Of a stretch of DNA of 64,000 nt, positions 25,369 through 34,217 are shown in pieces. The DNA lies in assembly GCF_017873335.1 (NCBI RefSeq), contig NZ_JAGGKB010000001.1:558001-622000 (forward strand). Direction: 5' to 3'. Within the stretch, counting starts at the first letter, position 1. The number at the start of each line of letters is the position of its first letter. A program made the translations under genes and the position numbers. The DNA comes from Thermococcus stetteri (GTDB lineage Archaea > Methanobacteriota_B > Thermococci > Thermococcales > Thermococcaceae). A model generated the notes under the pieces. That model ran no database searches. It had not been told where the DNA came from and saw only the letters and a list, made by a program, of their open reading frames with translations.

Positions 25369-26496
25369 TCACGGTGAGGTCGGCAAGGAGTACTTGACGG
25401 TTCCGTTCTCGAAGTCTATCTTTCCGAAGCCGCCAAACTGCTCCTTGAGGGTTTCGTAGACCGGCTTTCCGACGAGGAAGGTATAGACCTCGTCCGCTTT
25501 CTTAATAGGATCAACATCGGCGAAGCGGTCTGGGTAGAGAACCTTTCCAATGTAGTACGCGTCCGCTATGGCCGTTCCCAGGTTGGTGTTGTAGAAGTTG
25601 AATGGGAGCAGTCCGTACACCCTGCCCTCTTTCACAGCCCTCAGTGCCCTGTAGAAGTCTGGGTTCTTCTTGTAGTCGTCGAGGATTATCTTCAGGCCGC
25701 CCTCGTCGATGAAGAGGTAGTCCGGATCTTCCTTGAGAAGCCACTCCTTGTCGACGGTCTTCCATCCTGGGCCGAGGGAAGCGACTATGTTGGTCAGGTT
25801 CAGCACCTCGAAGGGGGCGTAGTCGCCGTAGGTGCTTTCTATTCCGTGGGCGCCCTTGTAGCCTATTCCACCGACGTAGACCCTGGGGCTCTTTTCACCC
25901 TTCACCCTCTTCTGCAGGTCTTCCTGGACGGAGTTGAAGAAGTTAATAAGCTCCTTCGCCCTCTCCTCCCTGTGGAGGATTTTTCCGGCGAGCTGGATGG
26001 ACTTCATGAGTTCTGGATCATTAAAGCCCTTCATACCACCCCTCGCGCCGTAGCTGAGGACTACAACGGGAATCCCGGTCTTCTCCTGAATTTCATCGGC
26101 CTGCTCCTTGCTTATAAAGACGGCTATTATGACATCGGGCGAGACGTTGGCCAGGGCCTCGAAGTTGGGGAGCTTTCCTGGGCCGCCGGGCCCTATGCTG
26201 GGGAGCTTCTTCAGCTCTGGGTGGGCTATTATGTACGGCCTTCCGTAGGAGTACTTCTTCTCGAAGTCCTCAACGCCAACTACCATGTTGCTTGCATTAA
26301 GGTAGACTATTAACCTGAGCGCACCGGGACCAACTGCTATAACTCTCTCAACGTTCTTCGGCACATCCACGCTCCTTCCGAGGGCGTCGGTGACCGTTAG
26401 GGTGGCGCTTCCGTTTTCGGAATTGGCACCGCTTCCGGTGCAGCCGCTGGCGAGAACCACCACAAAAATGAGGATCAGTGCGATGAACTTCCTCAT
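25369..26496 (-). CDS. Iron/cobalamin-type ABC substrate-binding lipoprotein
   Basis: The 375-residue exported lipoprotein has signal MRKFIALILIFVVVLASGC with lipobox ASGC, then a short Ser/Asn-rich linker. The PeripBP_2 fold follows, with VTDALGRSVDVPKNVERVIAVGPGALRLIVYL, IGPGGPGKLPNFEALANVSPDVIIAV and a Tyr-rich C-terminal lobe. It is longer than average because of extra C-terminal segments. SD GGAGGGT lies upstream, and the start is one base after the FmdE gene stop. The ligand (iron chelate, heme, corrinoid or other tetrapyrrole, or oxyanion) is not determined. Confidence 0.87.
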   Translation of the reverse strand: MRKFIALILIFVVVLASGCTGSGANSENGSATLTVTDALGRSVDVPKNVERVIAVGPGALRLIVYLNASNMVVGVEDFEKKYSYGRPYIIAHPELKKLPSIGPGGPGKLPNFEALANVSPDVIIAVFISKEQADEIQEKTGIPVVVLSYGARGGMKGFNDPELMKSIQLAGKILHREERAKELINFFNSVQEDLQKRVKGEKSPRVYVGGIGYKGAHGIESTYGDYAPFEVLNLTNIVASLGPGWKTVDKEWLLKEDPDYLFIDEGGLKIILDDYKKNPDFYRALRAVKEGRVYGLLPFNFYNTNLGTAIADAYYIGKVLYPDRFADVDPIKKADEVYTFLVGKPVYETLKEQFGGFGKIDFENGTVKYSLPTSP

Positions 26497-26497
26497 C

Positions 26498-27193
26498 TCA
26501 GCATACCCTCCGCTCGATCTCCACTATTCCCCGCCCGACCACGGCCAGATAGGTCTCTCCGGCACAGCGGAGGCACAGCGGTTCGCCGTTCACGTGAACC
26601 GTCCTCGTTTCCATGACCAGCTCCCCGCACTTCGCGCAGCGGACGCTCTCCACTATCGGCGCCTGCTCTATCGGCGGAACCCTCACGCGCTCGATCTTGA
26701 ACTCCTCTCCCGGCAGGTGGAGCATTCTCATAGCGGCCTCTTCCCAAAGCTCCCCGAGGCGCTTCCTCTCCTCGGGAGTTCCTTCACGCTCCTTTACGAC
26801 CTTGTTGAAGAGCTCCGTAGCACCGGGTGGGTAGTACTTCGCCAGTTTCTCAGCATCGGCGTATACCCTAACCCCCTCCCAGGTCGAGCGCCTCACGAGC
26901 GTTAAGGCGGTCTTTCCGAGGTCGAGGTAAATCAGCGAGTTGTTTCCCAGGGTGCAGCCCGTTGCGACCTGAACGCCGTCGGTGAAGCAGCTGTTGATTT
27001 CGACTACTGCCAGCACGGACTCGTCCACGCTTGAGGAATGATCCAGCCTGCCCACCCCCAGCTCCTCCATTGCTATCAGTGACGCCCTTATTCCGAGGGC
27101 CAGGTACGGGCAGACGTGGCCGTGGAACTCCCGGGCGTATTCGAGTATCCCCTCCGCGTTTCCCTCAGCCACCAGCCTGTTGAGTGCGAGCAT
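26498..27193 (-). CDS. FmdE-family protein with C-terminal zinc ribbon
   Basis: The 231-residue protein has an FmdE domain, FHGHVCPYLALGIRASL (about 23-39) and EINSCFTDGVQVATGCTLGN, and a zinc ribbon near the C-terminus (CAKCGELV...CLRCAGE). The name comes from a subunit-like protein of formylmethanofuran dehydrogenase in methanogens. This window shows no methanogenesis genes, and the family is widespread with likely metal-binding His/Cys residues. It is first in the operon with the iron/cobalamin-type ABC importer, so handling of the imported metal or cofactor is a fair inference. SD GGTGA is upstream of ATG 27193. Confidence 0.8.
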   Translation of the reverse strand: MLALNRLVAEGNAEGILEYAREFHGHVCPYLALGIRASLIAMEELGVGRLDHSSSVDESVLAVVEINSCFTDGVQVATGCTLGNNSLIYLDLGKTALTLVRRSTWEGVRVYADAEKLAKYYPPGATELFNKVVKEREGTPEERKRLGELWEEAAMRMLHLPGEEFKIERVRVPPIEQAPIVESVRCAKCGELVMETRTVHVNGEPLCLRCAGETYLAVVGRGIVEIERRVC

Positions 27194-27410
27194 CGTATCA
27201 CCATCTTCGATTGAAGTAGCACGATTTTTAACAATTTTTGAAACTTGGTATTATCAACAAAAGGTTGAGAACCTCAACGTTGCTCGAATTAGAGCGGGAA
27301 TGCCGGTCCATCTGGCCGTATCCAGTAGGGTGAAGTTCGAACCGCCAACGAGGCTTACGGGGTATTCAATTTGGGCCTTTCTAAGAAAAGAATCGAAACG
27401 GAAGGAGGGT
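27194..27410. other. Intergenic region upstream of the FmdE/ABC operon
   Basis: No gene is seen. It contains a minus-strand TATA-like TTAAAAAT near 27223-27230 for the FmdE operon. A 6-bp dyad, GTTGAG (27264-27269) with CTCAAC (27273-27278), lies upstream of it and is a possible operator. The part next to porB (about 27290-27400) is GC-richer, with a weak GCCGG/CTGGC hairpin near 27302-27316 and no recognisable RNA. Confidence 0.4.
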
Positions 27411-28406
27411 TCACTCCTCCGGCTTCGGGAGGGTCACGTCAACGCCGAGGACCTTCCACATGGCCTTGATCTGCTCGCGCATCTCGTCGATTGCCTCTGG
27501 CCTCTTGAAGAGGTGCTTGAACCTGCCCTGGAGCTTGAGGTACTCCTCGATGGGCTTCTTGAACTCGATGGCGACGATCTTTCCGCCCTCGCGCTTGACC
27601 TTGGCGCCTCCTCCCGGTGCCTGTATCTTGATGTTGAAGAAGTCGCCGTTCTCGATCTCAAAGAGCGGCCAGACACCGGTCTCGATGGCGAGGCGGGCTA
27701 TCTCGACGCCCTTCTCGAGCGGGCTCTTCCATCCGGTCGGGCAGGTGCAGTGAACCTGAACGAAAGCCGGGCCATCGACCTTAGCGGCCTTCTTCATCTT
27801 CCTGACGAAGTCGAAGGGGTTGCCGATGCTCGCGGTGGCAACGTAGGGAATCTGGTGGGCGGCGGCTATCAGAGCAACCCACTTCTTGGGCTTGTCCTCA
27901 CCGATGGAGTACTTTCCTGGCGGGCTCGTTGTAGTCCATGCACCGTAGGGGGTTGAACTTGACCTCTGGATTCCGGTGTTCATGTAGGCCTCGTTGTCGT
28001 ACATGAGGTAGACGACGTTGTGCCTCCTCTCGAGCATTCCAGAGAGGGCCTGAAGGCCTATGTCAGCGGTACCACCGTCTCCACCGATGGCGAGTATCTT
28101 ACCCTTCCTGCCGAGCTTCTTCCAAGCGGCCTCAACACCGCTTGCAGCCGCTGCCGCGTTCTCGAAAGCAACGTGCACCCAGGGAACCTTCCAGGCGGTG
28201 TACGGGAAGACGGCCGAAACGACCTCCATACATCCTGTGGCCTGGGCTATGGCAAAGGCGTTTGGATCTCCGTACTTCTCCTCCATTGCCTCGCTGAAGG
28301 CCTTGGTGGCGAGCTTAAGAGCAGTGGCACAGCCACAACCGGCACAGGCTGCGTGACCGGGTGCCCAGTACTCGCGAGTGGTAATCGGGGGCTTTCTAAC
28401 GGCCAT
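27411..28406 (-). CDS. porB: Pyruvate:ferredoxin oxidoreductase subunit beta
   Basis: The 331-residue TPP-binding subunit has the Fe-S ligand motif [10 protein letters not shown] near residue 22, the TPP/Mg motif [15 protein letters not shown] and [18 protein letters not shown]. With PorA, PorD and the shared gamma subunit it oxidises pyruvate and CoA to acetyl-CoA, CO2 and reduced ferredoxin in the cytoplasm. ATG 28406 is 5 nt after GAGGTGA, and the GTG at 28415 is part of that SD. It is the last gene of the porDAB group. Confidence 0.93.
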   Translation of the reverse strand: MAVRKPPITTREYWAPGHAACAGCGCATALKLATKAFSEAMEEKYGDPNAFAIAQATGCMEVVSAVFPYTAWKVPWVHVAFENAAAAASGVEAAWKKLGRKGKILAIGGDGGTADIGLQALSGMLERRHNVVYLMYDNEAYMNTGIQRSSSTPYGAWTTTSPPGKYSIGEDKPKKWVALIAAAHQIPYVATASIGNPFDFVRKMKKAAKVDGPAFVQVHCTCPTGWKSPLEKGVEIARLAIETGVWPLFEIENGDFFNIKIQAPGGGAKVKREGGKIVAIEFKKPIEEYLKLQGRFKHLFKRPEAIDEMREQIKAMWKVLGVDVTLPKPEE

Positions 28407-28416
28407 TTTCCTCACC

Positions 28417-29601
28417 TCACAGTATCTCCTTCCTCAGGCCAATCCAGTTGACCTCATCAAACTCCTCCCCGTTGAGGGCCTTCTGGGCAATCTCCAGAGC
28501 CTCGTCGAGGTCCTTGAAGGTGACGTCCCTTCCACCGAGGCCGAGTATGAAGTCGACGACCTTCGGCCTCTCGTCAAGGTTCACGAGGGCCCTGCTGAAG
28601 TCCTGGAAGAGGGCTCCGCCGACGCTGAAGGTGACGTTCTTCTCGAGGAGTGCTATGACCTTAGCCTTCTTTGCCAGCTCCCTAACTTCCTCGGTCGGGA
28701 ACGGGCGGTAAACGGTGAGCTTGGCAGCGCCGGCCCTGACGCCCTGCTCGCGGAGGTGGTCGACGTACTCCTTGACGGTTCCGGCGAGCGAACCCATTGT
28801 GACGAAGATTATCTCTGCATCGTCTGTCCTGTACTCCTCAACCTTCTGGTACTTTCTGCCAAAGCGCTTCTCGAACTCGGCGAAAACCTCGTCAATGACC
28901 TTCTTGGCGTTCTCGTTGGCCTCCCAGACGGTGTAGCGAGCCTCCATGTAGTGGGCCGGGAACGCGAGGGTACCCTGGGTTATCGGCTTAGCCGGGTCGA
29001 GGTAAGCATATTTGGGCTCGTACTCACCGAGGAACTCGTCAACTGCCTCTTGGTCGGGTATCTCGACCGGCTCAACCGTGTGGGTGAGGATGAACGCGTC
29101 GAAGCCGACCATGGCCGGGAGAAGAACGCGCTCGTCCTCCGCAACCTTGAAGGCTATCAGGATGAGGTCGAGCGCTTCCTGGTTGTTTTCGGCATAGAAC
29201 TGGAGCCATCCGGTGTCGCGCTCGCTTATGCTGTCCTGCCAGTCGTTCCAGATGTTGATCGGAGCACTTAGAGCGCGGTTTCCAACGGCAACGACTATCG
29301 GGAGGCGCATTCCTGCCGCTATGAAGATGACCTCGTGCATGAGGGCGAGACCCTGGGAGGCTGTGGCGGTGAAGGTTCTAACTCCAGCGGCTGAAGCACC
29401 GACACAGGCGGAAATAGCGGAGTGCTCGCTCTCGACCTTGATAAACTCGGCGTCGAGCTCCCCGTTGGCCACGAACTCGCTGATCTTCTCGGGGACAAGT
29501 GTTGACGGTGTAATGGGGAAAGCGGCTATAACCTTCGGCTTGGCCAGCTTTGCCGCCCAGGCAGCCGCCTCGTTGGCCTTCATAACGGTTCTTATCGGCA
29601 T
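28417..29601 (-). CDS. porA: Pyruvate:ferredoxin oxidoreductase subunit alpha
   Basis: The 394-residue subunit has the conserved N-terminal [12 protein letters not shown]-type segment, [17 protein letters not shown], the [17 protein letters not shown] motif at the active-site interface, and the C-terminal [11 protein letters not shown]. It pairs with PorB to bind TPP and substrate. Length and order match the heterotetrameric POR of Thermococcales. It is 10 nt upstream of porB and 11 nt downstream of porD. Confidence 0.93.
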   Translation of the reverse strand: MPIRTVMKANEAAAWAAKLAKPKVIAAFPITPSTLVPEKISEFVANGELDAEFIKVESEHSAISACVGASAAGVRTFTATASQGLALMHEVIFIAAGMRLPIVVAVGNRALSAPINIWNDWQDSISERDTGWLQFYAENNQEALDLILIAFKVAEDERVLLPAMVGFDAFILTHTVEPVEIPDQEAVDEFLGEYEPKYAYLDPAKPITQGTLAFPAHYMEARYTVWEANENAKKVIDEVFAEFEKRFGRKYQKVEEYRTDDAEIIFVTMGSLAGTVKEYVDHLREQGVRAGAAKLTVYRPFPTEEVRELAKKAKVIALLEKNVTFSVGGALFQDFSRALVNLDERPKVVDFILGLGGRDVTFKDLDEALEIAQKALNGEEFDEVNWIGLRKEIL

Positions 29602-29612
29602 CTTTCACCACC

Positions 29613-29930
29613 TCACTTGGTTTCTCTAACCATTACTATAGCGTCAACCGGGCACTCGTTGGCGCAGATTCCGCAGCCCTTACAGTAGTCGTAATCGAAG
29701 ACTGGATAACCTTCCTCGTCAAGGTAGATTGCCGGCTCCGGGCAGTAGATGTAGCAGAGGAAGCACCTCGTGCACTTGTCTCTGTTGAACTCGGGCATGA
29801 AAACTCTCCAGGAGCCTGTCTTGTTCACCACGCTGCTGCCCGGGATGTATGCTATCGCTCCGGGTGTCATCTTTTCGCTGTACTCCTTCTGGACCCTCTC
29901 AATATCGGCCTTAAACGGGCTCTCAGCCAT
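29613..29930 (-). CDS. porD: Pyruvate:ferredoxin oxidoreductase subunit delta
   Basis: The 105-residue 2[4Fe-4S] ferredoxin-type subunit has two cluster motifs, CTRCFLCYIYCPEP and CKGCGICANECPVDAI, with all eight cysteines present. It passes electrons from the TPP site to external ferredoxin. ATG 29930 follows GAGGTGA with 5 nt spacing. A TATA-like TTTAAAG near 29960-29975 on the minus strand suggests a second promoter for porDAB between the VOR and POR halves. Confidence 0.93.
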   Translation of the reverse strand: MAESPFKADIERVQKEYSEKMTPGAIAYIPGSSVVNKTGSWRVFMPEFNRDKCTRCFLCYIYCPEPAIYLDEEGYPVFDYDYCKGCGICANECPVDAIVMVRETK

Positions 29931-29992
29931 ATGTATCACCTCGGGTGAGTTATCAGTTTGACTTTAAACTTTTTCCAAAGGAAAATGAAAGC

Positions 29993-30928
29993 TCAGCCGA
30001 AGACCTCGGCGAGCTTCTTCAGCCTCTCCCACTCGCGGTTGACCCACTCCTGGAGGATCTGGATGTCCTCCTTGGTCATGTACTTGAACCTGCCCTGGTA
30101 CTTGAGGAACTCCTCTATCGGCTTCGGCTCCTTCTTTGGATTGGGCATGTTTATCCTGTACTTCCCGTCCTTGTACTCGAAGAGCGGGAAGTAAGCTGTC
30201 TGAACCGCGAGCCTTGCTATCTCGATGCTCTTGTCGGTTGGACTTCTCCACCCCGTCGGGCACGGGGCGAAGAGCTGGATAAAGCTCGGGCCTGGAGTCT
30301 TCTGGGCGGTCTTGAGTTTCCTTATGAAGTCTTCGGGATAGGCCACGCTCGCAGTTGCCGCGTAGGGTATCTGGTGGGCTATGACTATGTCGATGACCTT
30401 CTTCTTGTGCCTCTTCTCCAGGAAGTGCCTCTTTCCGCCCGGGGTGTTGGTGGTCCAGGCCCCGTAGGGCGTTGAGCCTGATCTCTGGATTCCCGTGTTC
30501 ATATAGGCTTCGTTGTCGTACATGATGTAGACCGCGTCGTGGCCCCTCTCAAGGAAGCCCGAGAGAGCCTGAAGGCCTATGTCGGCGGTTCCACCGTCGC
30601 CGGCCCAGCCAACGACCATGACGCCGTCTTCACCTTTGACTTTTATCCCTCTAGCTTTCAAGGCGGCCTCTATACCGCCCAGGACGGCACCGGTCGTCTC
30701 AAATGCAGTGTGGAAAAGGTTGGCGCCTAGGGTGTTGTAGGGCCAGGCACCGGCTATAATTGTTGAACAGCAGGCGGGGATTGCGAATATCGTTTTCCTG
30801 CCGTAGGCCTTGAGGACGTACCTCAGGCCGAGGGACGCGCCACAGCCCTGGCAGGCGGTGTGGCCTGCGTAGAAGTGCTCCTCCGCCGGGAGCGTGAGCT
30901 TTTTCTTAATCTGCTCAGGAATCTCCAT
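29993..30928 (-). CDS. vorB: 2-ketoisovalerate:ferredoxin oxidoreductase subunit beta
   Basis: The 311-residue paralogue of PorB has [24 protein letters not shown] and [21 protein letters not shown] oxidises branched-chain 2-oxoacids from valine, leucine and isoleucine to the acyl-CoA. It was distinguished from porB by position between vorA and porD, the shorter length and the N-terminal EIPEQIKKKLTLPAEEHF. ATG 30928 follows GAGGTGA by 5 nt. Confidence 0.92.
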   Translation of the reverse strand: MEIPEQIKKKLTLPAEEHFYAGHTACQGCGASLGLRYVLKAYGRKTIFAIPACCSTIIAGAWPYNTLGANLFHTAFETTGAVLGGIEAALKARGIKVKGEDGVMVVGWAGDGGTADIGLQALSGFLERGHDAVYIMYDNEAYMNTGIQRSGSTPYGAWTTNTPGGKRHFLEKRHKKKVIDIVIAHQIPYAATASVAYPEDFIRKLKTAQKTPGPSFIQLFAPCPTGWRSPTDKSIEIARLAVQTAYFPLFEYKDGKYRINMPNPKKEPKPIEEFLKYQGRFKYMTKEDIQILQEWVNREWERLKKLAEVFG

Positions 30929-30933
30929 CTTTC

Positions 30934-32124
30934 TCACCTCTTAAGGTGGTACCATTCCACCTCTACGTCAAGCTCGCCCTTCTCTATGATGGCCTTCATG
31001 TTCTCGGCTATCTTCCTGACGTCGTTCACCGTGAAGTCCCTGCCGCCGAGGCCGACGATGTAGTTCTTCATGAGTGGCTTGGCGTCGGTGTTGTAGAGGG
31101 CACCCTTGGCCTCCGTGAAGAGTATTCCCTCCATACCAAAGGAGTAGTTCCTGTCAAGGACCGCTATCCCATCCACGTTCCTGGCCAGCTCGTACAGCTC
31201 CTCCTTCGGGAAGGGCCTGAACCAGCGCACCTTTGCCGCGCCGACCTTGTAGCCCTCCTCGCGGAGGAGGTCAACGGCCTGCTTGACGGTTCCCATGAGT
31301 GAACCCATCCCCATGAAGACGAAGTCTGCATCCTCTGTCCTGTAGGTCTCTATCATCTGGCTGTAGTCCCTTCCAAAGCGCTCGCCGAACTCCTGGCCAA
31401 CTTTCCTTATGACCTCCTTGGCCTCCTCGTGGGCTTTTGCGAGCTTATACCTGAATTCGTAGTAGTCAGCTGGCGTGGCGAGGGCGCCAACTGAGAATGG
31501 CTCCCTTTCGAAGTCAGCTAAGTCGTACAGCGGCTTCCTCAGTGGAAGGAACTCGTCGACGAGCTCCTGAGGAATCATCTCGACTACATCGTAGGTGTGG
31601 CTCAGAATGAAGGCGCTCTCCACAACCATGGCCGGAACGTTGACGGTCTCGGCTATCTTGAAGGCCATGAGAACGCCGTCGTAAACCTCCTGGTTGTTCT
31701 CAGCGTAGAACTGCATCCACCCGGTGTCCCTCTGGGCGAGGGAATCGGTCTGGTCGTCCCAAACGCTCCACGGCGGAGCCATGGCTCTGTTAACGTCCAC
31801 CATGACTATCGGCAGCCTCGCACCGCTCGCCCAGTGGAGCATCTCGTGCATCAAAGCGAGCCCCTGGGCTGAGGTAGCGGTGAAGGCCCTCGCGCCGGTG
31901 GCCGAGGCACCGATTGTGGCGGCCATGGCCGAGTGCTCGCTCTCAACCGGGACATACTGGAGGTTCTCGACCTCTCCGTTGGCTATGAACTCGGCTATCT
32001 TTTCTATGATGCTAGTCTGGGGGGTTATCGGGTAAGCTGCAACGACCTGAACTCTCGCGTGTTTGACGGCGTAAGCGGCTGCGTAGTTTCCGCTCACGAC
32101 TTTTCTGATCGGCTTGTACTCCAT
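30934..32124 (-). CDS. vorA: 2-ketoisovalerate:ferredoxin oxidoreductase subunit alpha
   Basis: The 396-residue paralogue of PorA has AAYPITPQTSIIEKIAEF, ESEHSAMAATIGASATGARA and the terminal YIVGLGGRDFTVNDV. It forms the catalytic core with VorB. ATG 32124 is preceded by GAGGTGGTGA, and upstream GTG codons lie in that SD. It ends 5 nt before vorB. Confidence 0.92.
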   Translation of the reverse strand: MEYKPIRKVVSGNYAAAYAVKHARVQVVAAYPITPQTSIIEKIAEFIANGEVENLQYVPVESEHSAMAATIGASATGARAFTATSAQGLALMHEMLHWASGARLPIVMVDVNRAMAPPWSVWDDQTDSLAQRDTGWMQFYAENNQEVYDGVLMAFKIAETVNVPAMVVESAFILSHTYDVVEMIPQELVDEFLPLRKPLYDLADFEREPFSVGALATPADYYEFRYKLAKAHEEAKEVIRKVGQEFGERFGRDYSQMIETYRTEDADFVFMGMGSLMGTVKQAVDLLREEGYKVGAAKVRWFRPFPKEELYELARNVDGIAVLDRNYSFGMEGILFTEAKGALYNTDAKPLMKNYIVGLGGRDFTVNDVRKIAENMKAIIEKGELDVEVEWYHLKR

Positions 32125-32134
32125 CTTCACCACC

Positions 32135-32452
32135 TCACTTCTCCTCCTTTTCCATGGTTATGGCGTTGGTCGGGCACTCGTTGGCGCAGATTCCGCAGCC
32201 CTTACAGTAGTCGTAGTCGACCGCCACGTAACCGTCTGGCTTGATGTAGATGGCCGGCTCCGGGCAGAACTTCCAGCAGATGTAGCACTTGACGCACTTC
32301 TCCTCGTTGACGACAGGGATGAATGTCCTCCAGTCACCTGTGAAGTTGCTTAGGGTAGTCCCAAGGCTTATCGGTGCCTCGGGGTACTGCTCGACGGAGG
32401 TGAAGACTATCTTCTTTGCCTCCGCCTTTTTCTCTCCAAACAGCGTGTTCAA
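32135..32452 (-). CDS. vorD: 2-ketoisovalerate:ferredoxin oxidoreductase subunit delta
   Basis: The 105-residue 2[4Fe-4S] subunit has CVKCYICWKFCPEP and CKGCGICANECPTNAI. It is similar to PorD over the cluster domain but differs in the N-terminal 40 residues. The start appears to be TTG 32452 (NTLFGE follows), preceded by a long purine run (GGAGGAGGGGAGGAG). It sits 40 nt downstream of the shared gamma-subunit gene. Confidence 0.92.
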   Translation of the reverse strand: MNTLFGEKKAEAKKIVFTSVEQYPEAPISLGTTLSNFTGDWRTFIPVVNEEKCVKCYICWKFCPEPAIYIKPDGYVAVDYDYCKGCGICANECPTNAITMEKEEK

Positions 32453-32492
32453 ACTCCTCCCCTCCTCCTAAAGTTAAGGAAAGCAAGGAAAA

Positions 32493-33050
32493 TCAGAGCT
32501 CGTAGAGAACGGTCTTATTGAAGGAGTCCTCGGCGGCCTTGGCGTTCTTCTCGCCGAGGGCACCTGAGAAGGTCTCCTTGATGGCTTCCTGGACGCTCTC
32601 AAGCTTGACCAGACCGGTGGCCTTTGCAACCGCACCGAGGATGGCGGTGTTGGTTATCGGAAGCCCGAGAATTTCGAGGGCTATGCCCGTAGCATCCACA
32701 AGGGCCAGCTTGGCCGGCTTCTTCTTGAGCTTCTCAAGGACTTCCTCCTTGCTCTTCTCGGTGTTGATTATGACGATTCCACCTTCCTTGAGGCCCGCTG
32801 TAACGTCAACGGTGTCGAGAAGGCTCGGGTCGAGGACGACGACGATATCCGGCTCGTAGATCTGGGTCTTTATCCTTATCGGCTTGTCGTCAATCCTGGT
32901 GAAGGCTGTAACCGGCGCTCCACGCCTCTCAACACCGAAGAACGGGAAGGCCTGGACGTATTTGCCCTCCTTGAAGGCTGCCGAGGCTAAAATGTTTGCG
33001 GCCGTAACTGCACCCTGTCCACCTCTACCGTGAAAACGAATCTCGATCAT
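32493..33050 (-). CDS. porG: Shared gamma subunit of POR and VOR
   Basis: The 185-residue subunit has the family start [32 protein letters not shown] and a C-terminal helix. In Pyrococcus one gamma subunit serves both POR and VOR. The single gamma gene here, at the head of seven genes (porG-vorD-vorA-vorB-porD-porA-porB), fits that. GGAGG lies 8 nt before ATG 33050. The promoter upstream contains an inverted repeat across its TATA-like core. Confidence 0.92.
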
Positions 33051-33088
33051 CCTTCATGCCTCCTTGGGGTTTTTCACTCTGGGTTAGT

Positions 33089-33112
33089 CCGAAACATTTA
33101 TTTAGGTTTCGG
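33089..33112 (-). promoter_or_regulatory. POR/VOR promoter with inverted repeat across the TATA core
   Basis: CCGAAAC (33089-33095) and GTTTCGG (33106-33112) are perfect 7-bp arms around an AT-rich 10-bp core that reads CTAAATAAAT on the minus strand, a TATA-like box about 45-55 nt before porG. One arm also resembles a BRE. The symmetry could mark a regulator that competes with TBP/TFB. Only the position and symmetry are observed. Confidence 0.45.
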
Positions 33113-33254
33113 TATCCTCCTAAGACCTTCTCGACAGGCGTCTTTGGGTAGGTGTGAACCTTTAAGCTCGCCGATGGTTCTTTACGGTCATTGTTTCTCG
33201 AAAACTTTTTAACGGGAGCTATATAGTCTATATATCAAATCCGGAGGGAGGAGC

Positions 33255-34217
33255 ATGGACGCGCTGGCGATAGCCATCGTGGCAGTGGCGTTCTATATCG
33301 CGTGGAACATAGGCTCGAATGATTCAGCCAACGCAATGGGAACGGCCGTCGGAGCCGGAATATTGAGCTTCAGGCAGGTAACCCTAACAATAGCAATATT
33401 CACGCTCCTCGGTGCTTATCTTAAGGGTTACAAAGTCATGAAAACCGTCGGCAAGGGAATAGTGCCTGAAGGATACCTAACTATGGAGATGGCCCTCATA
33501 GCACTTCTCTCCGCGGGTGTCTGGGTGACGATAGCGACGATAAAGGGGCTTCCCGTTTCGACGACCCAGGCAATAGTTGGCGGTGTCATCGGAGTTGGAT
33601 TAGCCACGAGCGCTCCCGTGAACTGGTGGACGCTGACCAAGATCGCCGCAGCTTGGGTAGCATCTCCCATCCTCTCGGGAATCCTTGCGATAATCCTCTA
33701 CAAGTTCTACTCCTATGTGATCTCAAAAATTAAGAGCGTCTCGACAATTGAAGCCCTCTACAAGGCGCTCGCCATCCTCGGCGGCTCCTACATGGCCTTT
33801 AACTTTGGGACGAACGAAGTAGCCAACGCCTCCGGACCGATCGTCGGTGCCGGCTTTTTACCACCAAAAACCGCTGGAGTACTCGTGGCCTTAAGCCTCG
33901 CAGTTGGAGCACTGACCTTCAGCTACGCAGTCATGCACACCGTTGGAAAGAAGATAACTGCCCTCGGCCCGATTTCAGCATTCGCCGCTCAGTTCGGCTC
34001 CGCAATGGCGGTCAGCATAGCTAACGTCTTCGGCCTCCCGGTGAGTTCCAGTCAGTCGATAGTAGGCGGTGTCGTCGGCGTAGGCCTCTTGGCGGGCAGA
34101 GGAGTTGACAAGAGGGTAATCGTGGATATCGTCTTCGGCTGGGTAGCGACGCCGCTAACTGCCATCGGAATCTCCTTCGTCCTGCTCAAGCTCTTCGCCC
34201 TCGTCGGGATGGTTTAG
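33255..34217 (+). CDS. Inorganic phosphate transporter, PiT family
   Basis: The 320-residue membrane protein has the two inverted PiT repeats with GSNDSANAMGT near residue 20 and GTNEVANASGP near 190, each holding the conserved Asp/Glu-Ala-Asn signature, plus PVSTTQAIVGGVIGVG and PVSSSQSIVGGVVGVG. It imports phosphate, probably with sodium or protons. GGAGGGAGG precedes ATG 33255, and a TATA-like TATATATC lies at about 33229-33236. A DUF47/PhoU-like partner is encoded 10 kb away (44190). It overlaps hflX convergently by 63 nt. Confidence 0.92.
   Translation: MDALAIAIVAVAFYIAWNIGSNDSANAMGTAVGAGILSFRQVTLTIAIFTLLGAYLKGYKVMKTVGKGIVPEGYLTMEMALIALLSAGVWVTIATIKGLPVSTTQAIVGGVIGVGLATSAPVNWWTLTKIAAAWVASPILSGILAIILYKFYSYVISKIKSVSTIEALYKALAILGGSYMAFNFGTNEVANASGPIVGAGFLPPKTAGVLVALSLAVGALTFSYAVMHTVGKKITALGPISAFAAQFGSAMAVSIANVFGLPVSSSQSIVGGVVGVGLLAGRGVDKRVIVDIVFGWVATPLTAIGISFVLLKLFALVGMV

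Noticed and set aside
27290-27400. Possible RNA gene in the GC-richer part of the porB-FmdE spacer
   Set aside because: Only a weak 5-bp hairpin is present, with no promoter or boxes.
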